Shown in pieces: positions 46,098 through 57,265 of a stretch of DNA of 64,000 nucleotides (the stretch's first letter is position 1; every line of letters starts with the position of its first letter). Made by a program: the position numbers and the translations under genes. The notes under the pieces are model-generated. The model worked only from the letters and a program-made list of their open reading frames with translations, was not told where the DNA came from and did not search any database. Origin of the DNA: Didymella arachidicola (lineage: Eukaryota > Ascomycota > Dothideomycetes > Pleosporales > Didymellaceae); contig CM049999.1 in the NCBI GenBank assembly GCA_016630955.3, forward strand, positions 930,001-994,000, in the 5' to 3' direction.

Positions 46098-47992
46098 TTC
46101 GGCCTGTATCGATCAAAGCCGCAGACTTTCTCTTTCCTATCGTACCGCGTCGGTCTGGCACCTCACGGCATGGCCGGTTCATGCGTAGACATGTTTACAC
46201 GACCTATGTTCTTCACTGTATATATTCATGACGCGCCATGACTTTCGTTTCTAGTTTTTGTCGATTTCACAATGGGCCAGAAGGGAAGGGCTTGTGCGGC
46301 GTATCGACTTGCGCTTTTGGTAGGACTGTTGAGTCTCCCTTTGTGTCGCGCACCATCTTCAAGGTGTTGCCTGCACATGCAATGTTTGTCACTGGCGTCC
46401 GCGTCTCCTCCTAATGTGGACCAAATTTTCCTTTGTATTGAAGGGGCTTGAGCATATAGCAACGACGTCTCAACTGGTGCAGGACTATCACCAGAGGCGG
46501 CGGGAATAATCGTAGATCATACCAAATCGAAACCATCACAACACAACTTTACAATCTTGATCGGTCCATCTTGCAGGCAGCGAACTCGGAGATTTCCAGT
46601 GGTATCGAACCGTGCCACTTCATGATCACATGTCACAGCCCGTTATCCTGTCTCCACACAAGACGAAAGGTAACTTTGCGCCTAACTTCGCTGGCATATC
46701 CCTTCTAGCTTGTCTACGCCTACACAGTACAGCCAGCTTTTTAGAGTTCACTATCGGCGCTAAGCCCTGTAACCACATCTACGCAAGTCTGGGTCTTTCG
46801 ATGTTGTCACGATTACCCATACGGCCCTTCTGCCCTGCGATAAGGATGCAGATTGAAATCTAATCTGAGCTTTAGTGGCTGCGAATTGATGAACGAGCGG
46901 AGCGCGGCTGAGGCGAAAGCTGTGAAACTGTTTCACGGAAACGGGAGTGTAGGGCTGAAGGTTCTTGCTTTTATTTTGTGGAGAAGGGGGAGTGGGAGCG
47001 TGCATGTGAAATGATTGAGGAGTGATTGTCGGCAGGGGAGCGGATGGGCATTTGAGAGGTTGTGAAACAGCACCTTGCTTATTTTATGACAGCCACGAAC
47101 AAATGTATCGTGATCGCAGGAGCTGCCAGAACGTCGTCGAGATTGCGGAACCGACTTTTTAGAATACACGATTGCCTTGCTTTTCCCGGTGGGCGTCGGG
47201 CGTATCTTGCAGACAACGACATGGTGTATCGCTGTTTCCGAGTCGAACGTACTCGACAGGCTGCGGACACCTCTCGATAATTCAGCTCAACGCTTATTCA
47301 ACCACCTCGACCAGACTTCTCTGCTTCGTCCCTTTCTCGGGCCACATGCTTGATGCAAAGCCGTTTCTCTCAGCTGCCGTGGCCTTGTCCTTGCTTGACG
47401 CCTCATCTTTGTAGTTTCAAATTTTGTCGTGCTTCGTTCCATCCGTGGCGAAACAGCTTCCTCGCTCAGCATGCAATAGCGTCCGGACACAGGCACAAGT
47501 TCAACAACGTTGGATGCCGAAAACTTGATCTTCCAGATCTCATCGACACATGTTTCAATACGGGTGGCTACATCGGTGTTCTTGTTGCGGTGACAGGACG
47601 GTAGCGAACAGCCCCTAAGCGGGCCTCGTTGAGCTGTAGATTTCATGTAGGTCGGCGTCAGATCGGGACCGCTCGTCAAAGGCATGTTTGTGTTGCGCCA
47701 AGTGAGGTTTGGTAGTGTGACTGTCAGCGAGACATCCACATCCAATGAGGTCCTGCGCTTTCAAAGTTACTGGCTACGTCATCGCTCACCATCATTGCGC
47801 CCGCCACACGTTTGGTCGCCGCAGCGGTGTCCTAGCCACGGCGGCCAGCCATCTTGGTTCTAAACTACATTCTACTCACATCTCCAAGTCATCAGAATCA
47901 CCGTCTTCTATCGCGGCACCCCATCTTGACTCTTCACGTCCGTTCCGGCACTTCCGCCTCTCCTGTCGCATTGCGAGTCTACAGTTTCCATC
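46098..47992. other. Intergenic, no supported gene
   Basis: 1.9 kb between two plus-strand genes. Small overlapping frames only. A B-box-like GGTTCGATACC on the minus strand near 46603-46613 has no matching tRNA fold. Confidence 0.45.
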
Positions 47993-49595
47993 ATGGTTCT
48001 CGGCCTCAGCCGCTTAACGCCGCGGCGAATTATCCTCTTCACGTCCGCATCTGTATTGTTCTGGATAGTTGTGATCGGGCTGACACCAATCACATCGCCG
48101 CTACCTCCTTACACGGGCCCACATGAGGTTGGCATTTTGGATATAGAGACACAAGTCGAGAAGCGAGTCATCCGCGAAGCTACTTTGCAAGAGACAGGAA
48201 AGAACCCATTCAAACTGTCGACCTTGGCAGTCACACTGTACTATCCTTCCTCCCTACCTAATGCACCTCCTTCACATCGACCATGGGCCCGTCCGTGGCT
48301 TCCTCAGCCAGTTTCGCTGATTGGCCAAGGCTATGCGCGTCTTGCTAGCGTCTCTTTCTTGAGCCCTGTCTTCACCTTTGCACTTTGGGCACTAGGCTCT
48401 TCGACCGTCATTCCAGGTGTCGTAGATGCACCCGTGCTCTCCAGCTCTGAGAAGGTACTCGTTGAGGAGGGCTCAGGCGCAGGTGGATTTGGGAAGATCC
48501 TTGATGCAGCTGAGCGGGAGCACACCGAGTTGAAGAGAGATGAGACGATCGGAACTCTCCCATGCGTTGTCTTCACGCATGGTATGGCTGGCATGAGTCA
48601 GAGCTATTCACACTATCTGGGTAGTATCGCCAGTCATGGCTACCTTGTCGCAGCAGTGGAACACCGAGACGGCAGCGGCCCTGGAACCATTGTTCACTAC
48701 CCTAATGAGACGGAAAGGCGTGTCTGGCACCTGAAGCTCAAGGACCTGGTGTAAGTCCTGCGTGTTTTGTGCAACAGTAGCACGGAAAGCTTACAACTTT
48801 AGATCTGATCCAGCCATGGCCGACCTCGATCTGAAAGAAGCGCAGCTTGCTTTCCGTGAGGCTGAGATTGCAGAGACCATCAAACTCTTCGCGCAGCTCA
48901 ATGACGGTGAGACACCGGTGGTCAACCTCAAGCCGGACTCTCCTCGTAAGGCACTTCCCGACTTTAAGAGTCGCCTCGACATGTCAGCTGTCACGGTAGC
49001 GGGTCACTCTTACGGAGCGACTGGTGTTCTACAGGCTCTGAAGTCAGCGGGACCCAAGGATCTAAATTTTAATGGAGGCATTGCGCTGGATCCAGGCAAA
49101 GGGTCAGGAGTCTTGAATGAAGACATCAGCGTTCCCTTATTGGTCATGCAAAGCGGAGAGTGGACCGAGAAGCAGACCGAGTTCTACGGGCAGGGCTGGC
49201 ATTTCGATGTGGTCAAGAAGATTGTTGAAAACGTGAAGAGTGGTTGGATGATGACTCTGAGTAAGTCTGCGATGAGATCACTGCCAGTATTGTACTGACG
49301 GATTTTAGCTGGCACTGCGCACCCATCCTGCACCGATGCACCTCTCATCGTACCGTGGATCATGAAGTTCGTCACAGGCACGACGCTTGATTCAAGGGTT
49401 GCGTTGCGCGAATACATTGACGCGTCAGTCCACTTCTTAGAGTTTTTGAAGACAGGCGAGAAGAAGGGTATCCTTGCGAGCGACGTCACCAGCACAGCAG
49501 GACCGTTAGGAGATGCTGACAAGCGTGAGAAAGCGAAGGGAGAGTTTGGCGCAGAGTGGGAAGTCCACGCTGTACCCAAGTCGAAGGCCGAGTAG
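47993..49595 (+). CDS. PAF-acetylhydrolase family esterase, 500 aa
   Basis: Alpha/beta-hydrolase of the platelet-activating-factor acetylhydrolase (group VII/VIII phospholipase A2) family, which cleaves short or oxidised sn-2 acyl chains from phospholipids. Three exons, 47993-48750, 48803-49260 and 49309-49595, with introns of 52 and 48 nt, both with GTAAGT donors. An N-terminal hydrophobic helix at about residues 13-35 (ILFTSASVLFWIVVIGL) suggests a membrane anchor or signal. THGMAGMSQSYSHYLGSIASHGYLVAAVEHRDGSG is the oxyanion-hole region. The nucleophile is S322 in GHSYG. The Asp is in GIALDPG and the His in GTAHPSCTD, so the triad appears complete. The substrate is not deducible from sequence. 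Confidence 0.92.
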
Positions 49596-50199
49596 ATATA
49601 CAAGTCGGATTAAAGAAGTTCGGAGCCTGACAAGGCGCACTCAAGGCGCATTGCTGTGCGAGCCTCTGCGACACAGTCGTAACATGCAGGTGGGGAACAT
49701 GAATGATACATGCAGGTCACAAGAACACCGCTCTCGATTATGAACTTCTTTTGGAGAAGTATTCTCACGATATCGATTCCGATCATGGCGGGATCTTCAG
49801 TCCTACGCGGCATAAGGTGTCTAGGCCGTAAATTGCCTAGACTGTTGATCGAACGTGGTTCTAAAATTATCGATAGCGTGCATGACCCTTGTTGTTGCGC
49901 GGGGAGGCGTTGGCTAGCTGTTGTGAGGCTGAGTGCGCAGCAGGTTCTCTTCAGCTCCAATGTCAGACAAAACTTCCTGAAGCCTTCTGCCTTACTCCCA
50001 ATCTCGCCGAGGGCTTCATCATTCCCTCGAAGCTCTGACATCAGATAACAATCCTCCAATCTACCTGCCACGCCGATTGCGACGAAGCCGACCGAACCGC
50101 GAGTTTCCGCAAGGCTAGGCCGCGTAAACACAGCGCTTTTTCGCCCAAAGTCCATAACAACGCAACTCGAGCGCCTTCGAGGGGCCCGTAGACGCAAAG
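49596..50199. other. Intergenic, no supported gene
   Basis: 604 bp. A 112-codon plus frame and a 203-codon minus frame overlap here, but neither resembles a known family. Probably the 3' UTR of the esterase and the promoter of the MARVEL-like gene. Confidence 0.45.
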
Positions 50200-51378
50200 A
50201 TGCCGGTCGGGCGGATACCACAAAGTTATATACAGAAGTGCAAGATCGGGTTGCACTTCCTGCAGGCCTTGTTCATCTTTGTCGCAGGATGCCTTACCAT
50301 CGCGGTGATGACAAAAGGTGAAATCGGCGGCGCATCGAAGTACTACTTCGCTATGGTAAGTACAGGATTGGAAAGCCACTCTGGTCTTCACTCAGGCTAG
50401 AAAGCCCCAAGTAGTCATCTGCAGGGAGGACCACGCTAACGCTTCCACAGTGCTTCCTGTCGATACCAGCGATCATCTATTTGGTCATGGTGCCCATGTG
50501 GAGTCGAACGAAGAAATTTGCAAACGCATACGCCTTCCTTACAATAGACGTGCTATACACAAGTAAGCATACGGTTGGCTGGTGGAAGCAACAAGGCTGA
50601 TCGAAGGGCAGTACTATGGTTCGCAGCGTTCATTGCAGTCGCCATATGGAACTCATCAGGCATCAAGGAAGGGGCCGAGGAGAAGAAGATATCTGAGAAC
50701 GAGCGAAACTGCACTACTTTCAAGTACGGCAGCGAGTCAATGTGCAATATTAGCAAAGGCGCAGTCGGTGTTGGCGTTATGATATTGTAGGCACCTACGC
50801 ATGTCAGACATAGCACTGCAAAACTAACAGGACATTACAGTATTTTCTTCGCTCTCTCCTCCGCCATCTCCGGCTACTACATGTTCAAGTTCCTCCGCGA
50901 AGGCGTCCTACCCTATGAGTCCAAAGAAGAGAACCCCTACTACGCAAGCGGCGACAACAGCAAAGACAACGCCTGGTCCACCGAGATCGAAACGCACGGA
51001 TCAGACGATGACGACAGACACACCGAGCGCGGCGGCAACCAGGAAGAAGACGAGTACGCGCTCTTGCACTCCACCGAGACAGACCAGGGCAGACACCCAG
51101 GTCGGCCGCTGAGCTGGGGCGAGGATCGGAATGGCGATCCGTACGATAGGCCTAAGGGCTACGCGGATTACAGGGATAGCACGAATGCGTATGGCACGGA
51201 CGCGCTGTCGCCGGGTGGGTATACACTTGGCGGTGGGTATGAAGAGTTTAGGAGAGAGGCAAATCCTAATTTGGGTGCCAGTGTTAACTCGCACACCTCG
51301 AATGCTGATAGGGCTCCGAGTAGAGCCAGTCAGTTCGGAGGAAGCGGGTATAGCTTTAGTGGACCAAATAACGTGTGA
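50200..51378 (+). CDS. Four-helix MARVEL-like membrane protein, 326 aa
   Basis: Four exons, 50200-50355, 50451-50562, 50612-50786 and 50841-51378. The introns are 95 nt (GTAAGT..CCACAG), 49 nt (GTAAGC..GGCAG) and 54 nt (GTAGGC..TACAG). Splicing joins four hydrophobic helices: HFLQALFIFVAGCLTIAVM, SIPAIIYLVMVPMW, FLTIDVLYTILWFAAFIAVAIW and AVGVGVMILIFFALSSAISGYY. A Cys pair lies in the loop before helix 4. This is the layout of fungal MARVEL-domain proteins, which shape or organise plasma-membrane domains. The C-terminal ~190 residues are hydrophilic and Gly/Asp/Glu/Ser-rich, and presumably cytosolic. Function within the family is unassigned. The intron 3 donor (GTAGGC) is weak but is required by frame. 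Confidence 0.88.
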
Positions 51379-52381
51379 GATGCGATCGCGAGAGCTTTAT
51401 ATGTGGCTGGAAAGCTTTTTAGTTGAGTAGTCGCAGATGTTTCTTGAGCACTCTTGTAGGCATGGGGGGTTACGTCGGGTTTGTGAAGCACGCAAATGCC
51501 AGTTACGTTCATCGTGCGCTTCAGCGGCATTAGCATCCTATTAAAAATAACTTGGTCATCTGCCAAATTGCTCTTCCATGTGTTGATCTGCGGAAAGCAT
51601 TGCCCTACTCAACTTCCCTGGAAGGAGACCAAAGGTAGCTGTATTCTTTCCGCTAAATTGTCGAACATGGACTGGCCGCGGACTATACAAAGCGAAAGTC
51701 TCATACATGGTGAGATTGCTCAGTAACCTGGTATGCTTCCGCCGTGAGGACGTGATCAGATCAATGACTGCACGGCCGCTCGTGCTGCCTCAAGAGAGTG
51801 TGTACGAGGTACGAGTCCGTACGACGATGCAACCGGGGTGGCGTAAGGTGGGGACGACGCAATATATCGGCACCAGCAGTTAACGCGCATGCGCACAGCA
51901 TTTCGATAAGATAGCTACATGTTTCACATTATAAATGGAAAGTCAAAGTCAAAAGGGAAGGATGTCTAACTCTCTGGTTAGGCGAGCCTCGGCTCTCACA
52001 CCTGCCCCCGCGGCCCCAGAAGTGAACCATAGTTGCGTTCACGCATTCACCGACCACCGAAAGCAAGGCCTTTCCAACATAGGCCTTTCCAGTTTCGCTG
52101 AGTTCATAGGAGACAGATGCCAGAACTGAAATTACCGCTGAATTCGCACACTGCAACTCATTAGCACCGAAACGATGTTGGAGCCGCCATCTCCGGCAAA
52201 GGGGCCATACTAATCATGAAAAATACTTTCGCCCGACTCTGTTTTGTAATCACCCTGTCTACATTTCTGTCTGACACATCCCGGATTTCTCTTCATTATG
52301 CAGGATATGCAGTTCTCACCTCATCACATCTCTGAACCTTGCGTTGCAGACCGATCTTGAAAGCGAGATACGCTGTCGAGC
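51379..52381. other. Intergenic, no supported gene
   Basis: 1 kb between plus-strand genes. Short frames only. It probably contains the 3' UTR of the MARVEL-like gene and the promoter of the reductase gene. Confidence 0.45.
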
Positions 52382-53502
52382 ATGACCGTCTCAAAGGTAA
52401 GCTACAAGCACTGCACCGTCATCTCTTGCTATACATATTAACATCGCAGCCCCAATATACCCAGCCTCTGCATCTAAAGAGCCCTTGTGGTGGCATGCCA
52501 TCCCGGTTCCGGAATGCCATACCCTCTGAACATTTCGCTGCCGAAAAGGACCGATATACACTGTACGTCAATGCAGTGTGTCCATGGGCCCACCGCGTAG
52601 TGATAGTCCGCGCTCTGAAAGGACTTGAGGACATCATCGAAATAGTCGAAGTAGATGCCAGAGACCCGGTTCACAGCTGGTACTTCTCCGGACAACGCGG
52701 CCCATCAAGTGATCCCAGATACGGCAACAGGTGGCTCAAGGAGCTGTATCTCAGAGCAGATTCCAGCTACACCGGACGTGTCACGATTCCAGTGCTGTGG
52801 GATAAGCGGACAGGTCCGTTTCAAGCCGTTCAGAACGTGACTGAAGGCCCGCCCGCTGATGACGCGCAGAAACCATCGTCAGCAACGAAAGTGCAGACAT
52901 CATCCGCATACTAACAGAGTCCTTCGACCATCTTCTACCGCCAGAAAAACGTGAAGTACACAAGGGAGCAGCAGCACTTGTTCCTGCTCATCTAGAGAAG
53001 GATATCAACGAGCTGAATTCCTGGGTCTACGACACTGTCAACAACGGAGTCTACAAGATTGGCTTCGCTACTTCACAGGCTGCGTACAACGAGCACATCA
53101 CCAAACTCTTCCAGTCGCTGGACCGATTGGAAGCCCATTTGTCAGAGTCGCGACATCAACCGTACTTATTCGGTGCGCATATCACCGAGGCTGATGTACG
53201 GTTGTACACTACGCTTATTCGGTTCGATGTCGCGTATTATGCATTGTTCAAGTGCAATATCAAGATGATACGGATGGACTATCCAAGACTGCATAAATGG
53301 CTGAGACGCTTGTACTGGAACGAAGGGCCGGAGACAGCAGGTGGTGCGTTCAAGAAGACCACTCAATTCGACGTGGTAAGCGGTATTTGTTCATTGAAAG
53401 ATCAAAGGCTGATTGTCGCAGATCAAACGAGGGTATGCAGCGGTTACTATAGGCAATGGAGTCCTACCAGCGGGACCATTGCCTCACATAATGCCATTGT
53501 AG
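52382..53502 (+). CDS. Glutathionyl-hydroquinone reductase (Xi-class/omega-like GST), 321 aa
   Basis: Thiol enzyme of the ECM4/YqjG family, which removes glutathione from glutathionyl-hydroquinones. Four exons, 52382-52396, 52450-52813, 52870-53375 and 53422-53502, with introns of 53, 56 and 46 nt. The first exon encodes only MTVSK. The catalytic Cys is C49 in VCPWAHR, and the family block LYVNAVCPWAHRVVIVRALKGLED follows. Splicing intron 2 at GTCCGT..GCGCAG gives DKRTETIVSNESADIIRIL, as in relatives. The helical C-terminal domain includes HITEADVRLYTTLIRFDVAYYALFKCN and ends VLPAGPLPHIMPL. The N-terminal ~35 residues are shorter and less like relatives than usual. A later ATG (the GGMPSRF Met) could be used instead, so that start is uncertain. 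Confidence 0.9.
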
Positions 53503-53881
53503 TTTGAGACAAGATGAGGCTTGTCGATATGCAGAGTCACCGAGCAATGACCACTGCCACAGTACTCGGTCCATTTTTCTGCCAATTTACAGCGTTGAGA
53601 CGATATTGCGAATAGCGGTGGATCACTTTGTAGTTGTTACATGGCAATGTGCGCAGAGAAGGACAAGAATCTGAAACGTGTTCGGGAAGTGATATAAAAT
53701 TGATCATTAGCTACGATGAAAGCCGCAGCCTTCAAGTACAGTCCTCATGCAACGCCCGGGGTATAAACAAGAACAAAAGCCCCTTCAACTCATGTTACAA
53801 TATGACTGGCAATGCTGCGCAATACTCCTAGAACACCACCAAAATCAGCGTCAGGACAAGTGACGGGAGGAAGACGCGTGT
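53503..53881. other. Intergenic between convergent genes
   Basis: 379 bp, AT-richer than the flanks. Presumably the two 3' UTRs. Nothing else seen. Confidence 0.5.
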
Positions 53882-56821
53882 CTACATGACAACGCACTTC
53901 TCTCTTTCTTCGCCATTAGGCCCCACAACCCCTGCGCTTTGTCTCCGTCCAGGTCGCCCAATATTCGGACCAAATGATTGTCGTCCCGAGTATCTGCGGC
54001 CGGCAGGGCCCACTCCGGGAGCAAGATTAGTACTGCTGCTTTGGTACGCGCTGCCTTGACCCGGCAGCGGTGCATTTGCACTCGCAGGATGCCCTGGGGG
54101 AGGATTGTACTGTGGAGCTGTCGAAGCTTCTTCGTACGTAGGCGGGGGCGCTGGCCCTTCATTCGGCCGATAACCTGTAATGTTATTGTTATTGCGGCGT
54201 GGAGGGATCACTGGTGGTTGTTCTCCAGGACGTGAAGCTCTACGGTTGGCCGCGCGCCCACGTGCTTGAGCTGCTATCGCATTTTCAGACGCCTCGTTAT
54301 CTCGCACGCGCTGTTCGGCCTCTCGTCGGTCGCGATCCTCCTCTTCCTCTTGCAGCTGCAAGGCCAGTGCGAGATCGTGGTCTTCCTGCTCGGCTCTGCT
54401 AAGGCCGGTAGGCGAAATAGGCGGGTCAACCTGCGTACCTGGCGCTGCAGCCGCTGCTGATCGCTGCTGGACTGGTCGGCGAGTTGGGACAGTCGTCCAA
54501 CCTTGGCCATCGTCAACAACGGGACTTTGTCGTGGCTCATGGTGCTGGATGGCGTCTTGAGGAGCAGAATCGTGGTTACCAACAGGTCGGAAGTCACCTG
54601 AGAACAATTCACTGCCCATGCCGTTGACATCAACTAGCGATTCCCATACTATCTCATCGTGAGATGAATAGCCTTGATCTGTGACCAGGGTGACAAGGTG
54701 CTGTGTCCGAGGATCCTTAAGAACTGTTGAAAAGTGATCGTTACGGAACAAGATTGCGACCTGGCCAGGCTGCAAGCTATCTTTCATGACCTTCAGGCCT
54801 TCGTCTGTAAGTTGAGTTGGCCATCGGCTCAAGAATTCCTTGATAGCATGAATATCGGTAAACATTTGTTGCTCGCTGTCGGTCAAAGGTTGACCAGACT
54901 GCAGCTTCGCGTCCAACTCTTCTTCCTGGAATTGAACGTATTGTGATGTTTCATAGGACTTTGCTACACGCTCGAAAGCCTGATATGCCTCGGACCCAGC
55001 TTCGGGCAGCCATCCGTGGATGAGTGGAATGTCGAAGGTGCGGTACAGCTTCATATCTGAGGTGTTCTCAAAACCACCTGCTTTAGCTCCTAGACGACTG
55101 GCAAGCGCGCTGTTACCATGTGTCGCGTCGTTGTCAGGTACAAACATGGGGTTGACATTTAGTCCCGTGTGAAGAGCAAGTAAGAACTTGTACAAATCGC
55201 TGACGTCTGGCAGCTCTTGTGCTACGTCACCTCGTCGTCCGGACATAAGCTCGTCAAACACCGCATCGAGCAACAGGCCAAGGCTGACTTGTTCACGAGT
55301 GTGCAAAGTCCCCACCAAAGCAGTGTCGATGCCAGCAGGAGTCGAAAGAACTAGAGCATTGACCAAGGCGAGCAACGGACACGGCCCATTGAGGTTCTGG
55401 GTGAGAATGGGCGATGTGCGAATTCCAGGCTTGTTCACATCGTGCCACCTGATATGCTTGATCTGGTAGTGCTCCCTCCTTTGCCTATTCATAGCGGTGT
55501 TTGGGGACTCGGGGCCTGGAGATGTTGCAGCCCTGATAATGCCAGTCTCAATTGGCCGTGGAGGGAACGGTGGGGGCTGCTCCTCAGTGGACCCCCTCGG
55601 CGGCAACAGTGGCAAAGGCTCATCGTGAACGGGCGAAGGTATCTGCTGTGGTTTGTAATGAGGGGCTTGTTCCTGGGTCTGGGGAACTTGTGGAGGTTGC
55701 GACTGGGGTGGAGGTGGTGGTGCCCGAGTCGGTTGAATCGCCGGGGCTGCAATATCGTGTTCTGCGTGTGGCAGTACAGGGTGAACATGAGATTCTTGCT
55801 GTAGCGGTATGGTACTGGGAAGGTGTGATTGCTGACTCAAGCCGTCTGCGCCTGTATGCCTTGACTCTGCATTGCCAAGTGCAATGCTAGCGCTAGCGGG
55901 TTCCTGAGTCTGCCTTGTGGGCTGATCTTGCTGCCATGCATCTGGCTCTTGCCAAGTATTCGAAGCCTTGTGCTGATTGTCGGTGTCAGACCGCCCGATC
56001 AGAGGAGCGGTGTCCGTAACTGTACTCCACGGGTTGGCACTTGGAGAATCATCTCTGGGTTGCTCGGTGTGAGGTGTCGCAGTCTCGAGGGCTATCAGGA
56101 GCGGCTGGTCGACGGACGGCTTCCTTTGGTGATCAGCAGAGTTGCCGTTCAGATTGAGGTTAGCCATGTGGTTGGTGGGCGTAGCTGGTGTCTGATGAGC
56201 AGGAAGCTCCACAGAACCGAAACGTTGGGATTGTCCCTGTGCATCTTCCCATACGTTCTCGCCGTCAAGGGTACTTTGGCCAGTCGTCTGCATCTTCAGG
56301 TACGGGTTGTTCGTCTTGAGCGGTATCGAGCCGGTCGAGCCGTCGTTCGAGATTGTGCTTACGCCGCCGTATGAAACACCACTGGCTCCGGTAGCCATGG
56401 GTGAGATGTTCTCCCAGGACTTTTTAATAGGAATACCTGCAGGCGGGCCAGCTCTCAGAGCATCTGGAATAGCGCCATGGGTGTTGGATATCGGTGCTGG
56501 TGCCTTCCCTCCTGCTGGCTTCAGCGCGTCTGGTACGCTCGCCGGGCTGGGGTCGTCCCACTCGTCGTCCGACTTGTCCCAATCCTCGTCGCTGTAATCG
56601 GATTCATCGAGCAGTTCCTCGCCTTTGTGAGGTGCTGCTGTGTCGGGCGTCTTGAAGTTGAACGCCGGTGTGTTACTGGAGCCTGCAGGATAGCCATTAT
56701 GGGCAGCTGTGGAAGGTGCTGCAGGTGTGTGCTCTTCGCTAGGCGTCAGTGGATATGGTGGGTTTGCCTTCGAGAGCGGTGCGGGCACGAGGCCTTCGTC
56801 TTTGGAGGGCTTCATCACCAT
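53882..56821 (-). CDS. MINDY-family K48 deubiquitinase, 979 aa
   Basis: Cysteine protease of the MINDY (FAM63/DUF544; yeast Miy1) family, which trims long K48-linked ubiquitin chains. Single exon. Residues 1-435 are Pro/Ser/Thr/Gln-rich and disordered. The catalytic domain lies at about 450-720. The nucleophile is C481 in LNGPCPLLALVNAL, and the catalytic His is H696 in FRNDHFSTVL. A MIU/UIM-like helix (HDLALALQLQEEEE) lies at about 813-826, the expected ubiquitin-binding element after the catalytic core. The protein ends CVVM, a CaaX box, so C-terminal prenylation and membrane attachment are likely. The ATG at 56821 is followed by another Met two codons on. It is divergent from TRM6. Confidence 0.93.
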   Translation of the reverse strand: MVMKPSKDEGLVPAPLSKANPPYPLTPSEEHTPAAPSTAAHNGYPAGSSNTPAFNFKTPDTAAPHKGEELLDESDYSDEDWDKSDDEWDDPSPASVPDALKPAGGKAPAPISNTHGAIPDALRAGPPAGIPIKKSWENISPMATGASGVSYGGVSTISNDGSTGSIPLKTNNPYLKMQTTGQSTLDGENVWEDAQGQSQRFGSVELPAHQTPATPTNHMANLNLNGNSADHQRKPSVDQPLLIALETATPHTEQPRDDSPSANPWSTVTDTAPLIGRSDTDNQHKASNTWQEPDAWQQDQPTRQTQEPASASIALGNAESRHTGADGLSQQSHLPSTIPLQQESHVHPVLPHAEHDIAAPAIQPTRAPPPPPQSQPPQVPQTQEQAPHYKPQQIPSPVHDEPLPLLPPRGSTEEQPPPFPPRPIETGIIRAATSPGPESPNTAMNRQRREHYQIKHIRWHDVNKPGIRTSPILTQNLNGPCPLLALVNALVLSTPAGIDTALVGTLHTREQVSLGLLLDAVFDELMSGRRGDVAQELPDVSDLYKFLLALHTGLNVNPMFVPDNDATHGNSALASRLGAKAGGFENTSDMKLYRTFDIPLIHGWLPEAGSEAYQAFERVAKSYETSQYVQFQEEELDAKLQSGQPLTDSEQQMFTDIHAIKEFLSRWPTQLTDEGLKVMKDSLQPGQVAILFRNDHFSTVLKDPRTQHLVTLVTDQGYSSHDEIVWESLVDVNGMGSELFSGDFRPVGNHDSAPQDAIQHHEPRQSPVVDDGQGWTTVPTRRPVQQRSAAAAAPGTQVDPPISPTGLSRAEQEDHDLALALQLQEEEEDRDRREAEQRVRDNEASENAIAAQARGRAANRRASRPGEQPPVIPPRRNNNNITGYRPNEGPAPPPTYEEASTAPQYNPPPGHPASANAPLPGQGSAYQSSSTNLAPGVGPAGRRYSGRQSFGPNIGRPGRRQSAGVVGPNGEEREKCVVM

Positions 56822-57265
56822 GGCGTTGTGTGGTGATTATAGGGAGCTTGGCAGTCGTGGGTGGGTGAGCGAGCAAGCTTCACGCCGCCAGGGTGAAGTT
56901 TGGCAGGAGCAGTTGCTTGGCTCGCGCGTTTGGGGCCAAGCAAAAGTTATTGGGAAGCCTGAAACTGCGATTGAGGGACAGTAAGGACAGCAAGCGTGTG
57001 GCGTCGAGTCATCTTGTGCATACGCGGCCAGCCGTGTACCCCGGGATACCACGAGCTGGCTACGTAATGCAAGCAAAGCCACGGTGTGGCGTTCTGTGGC
57101 GCAGCTGTGGGGTTGGAAGCCGCATGTGAATTCTTATGTCGGCCATTTTTTGCCGTGCATTCTTTTGGAGCCTGTCGCAACGGCCACCACATACAGAGTA
57201 GCAGAGCTTGGCTGTCGCACATGGTCCGGTAGCTTTCTACGGGAGGAACAGCATCACCAAGCAGC
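56822..57265. promoter_or_regulatory. Bidirectional promoter region MINDY/TRM6
   Basis: 444 bp between divergent start codons. A short frame runs through it but lacks family resemblance. No specific binding site recognised. Confidence 0.45.

Noticed and set aside
46590..46640. tRNA-like B box GGTTCGATACC on the minus strand
   Set aside because: The flanking bases do not form a T-stem, and no A box, anticodon arm or acceptor stem could be assembled.
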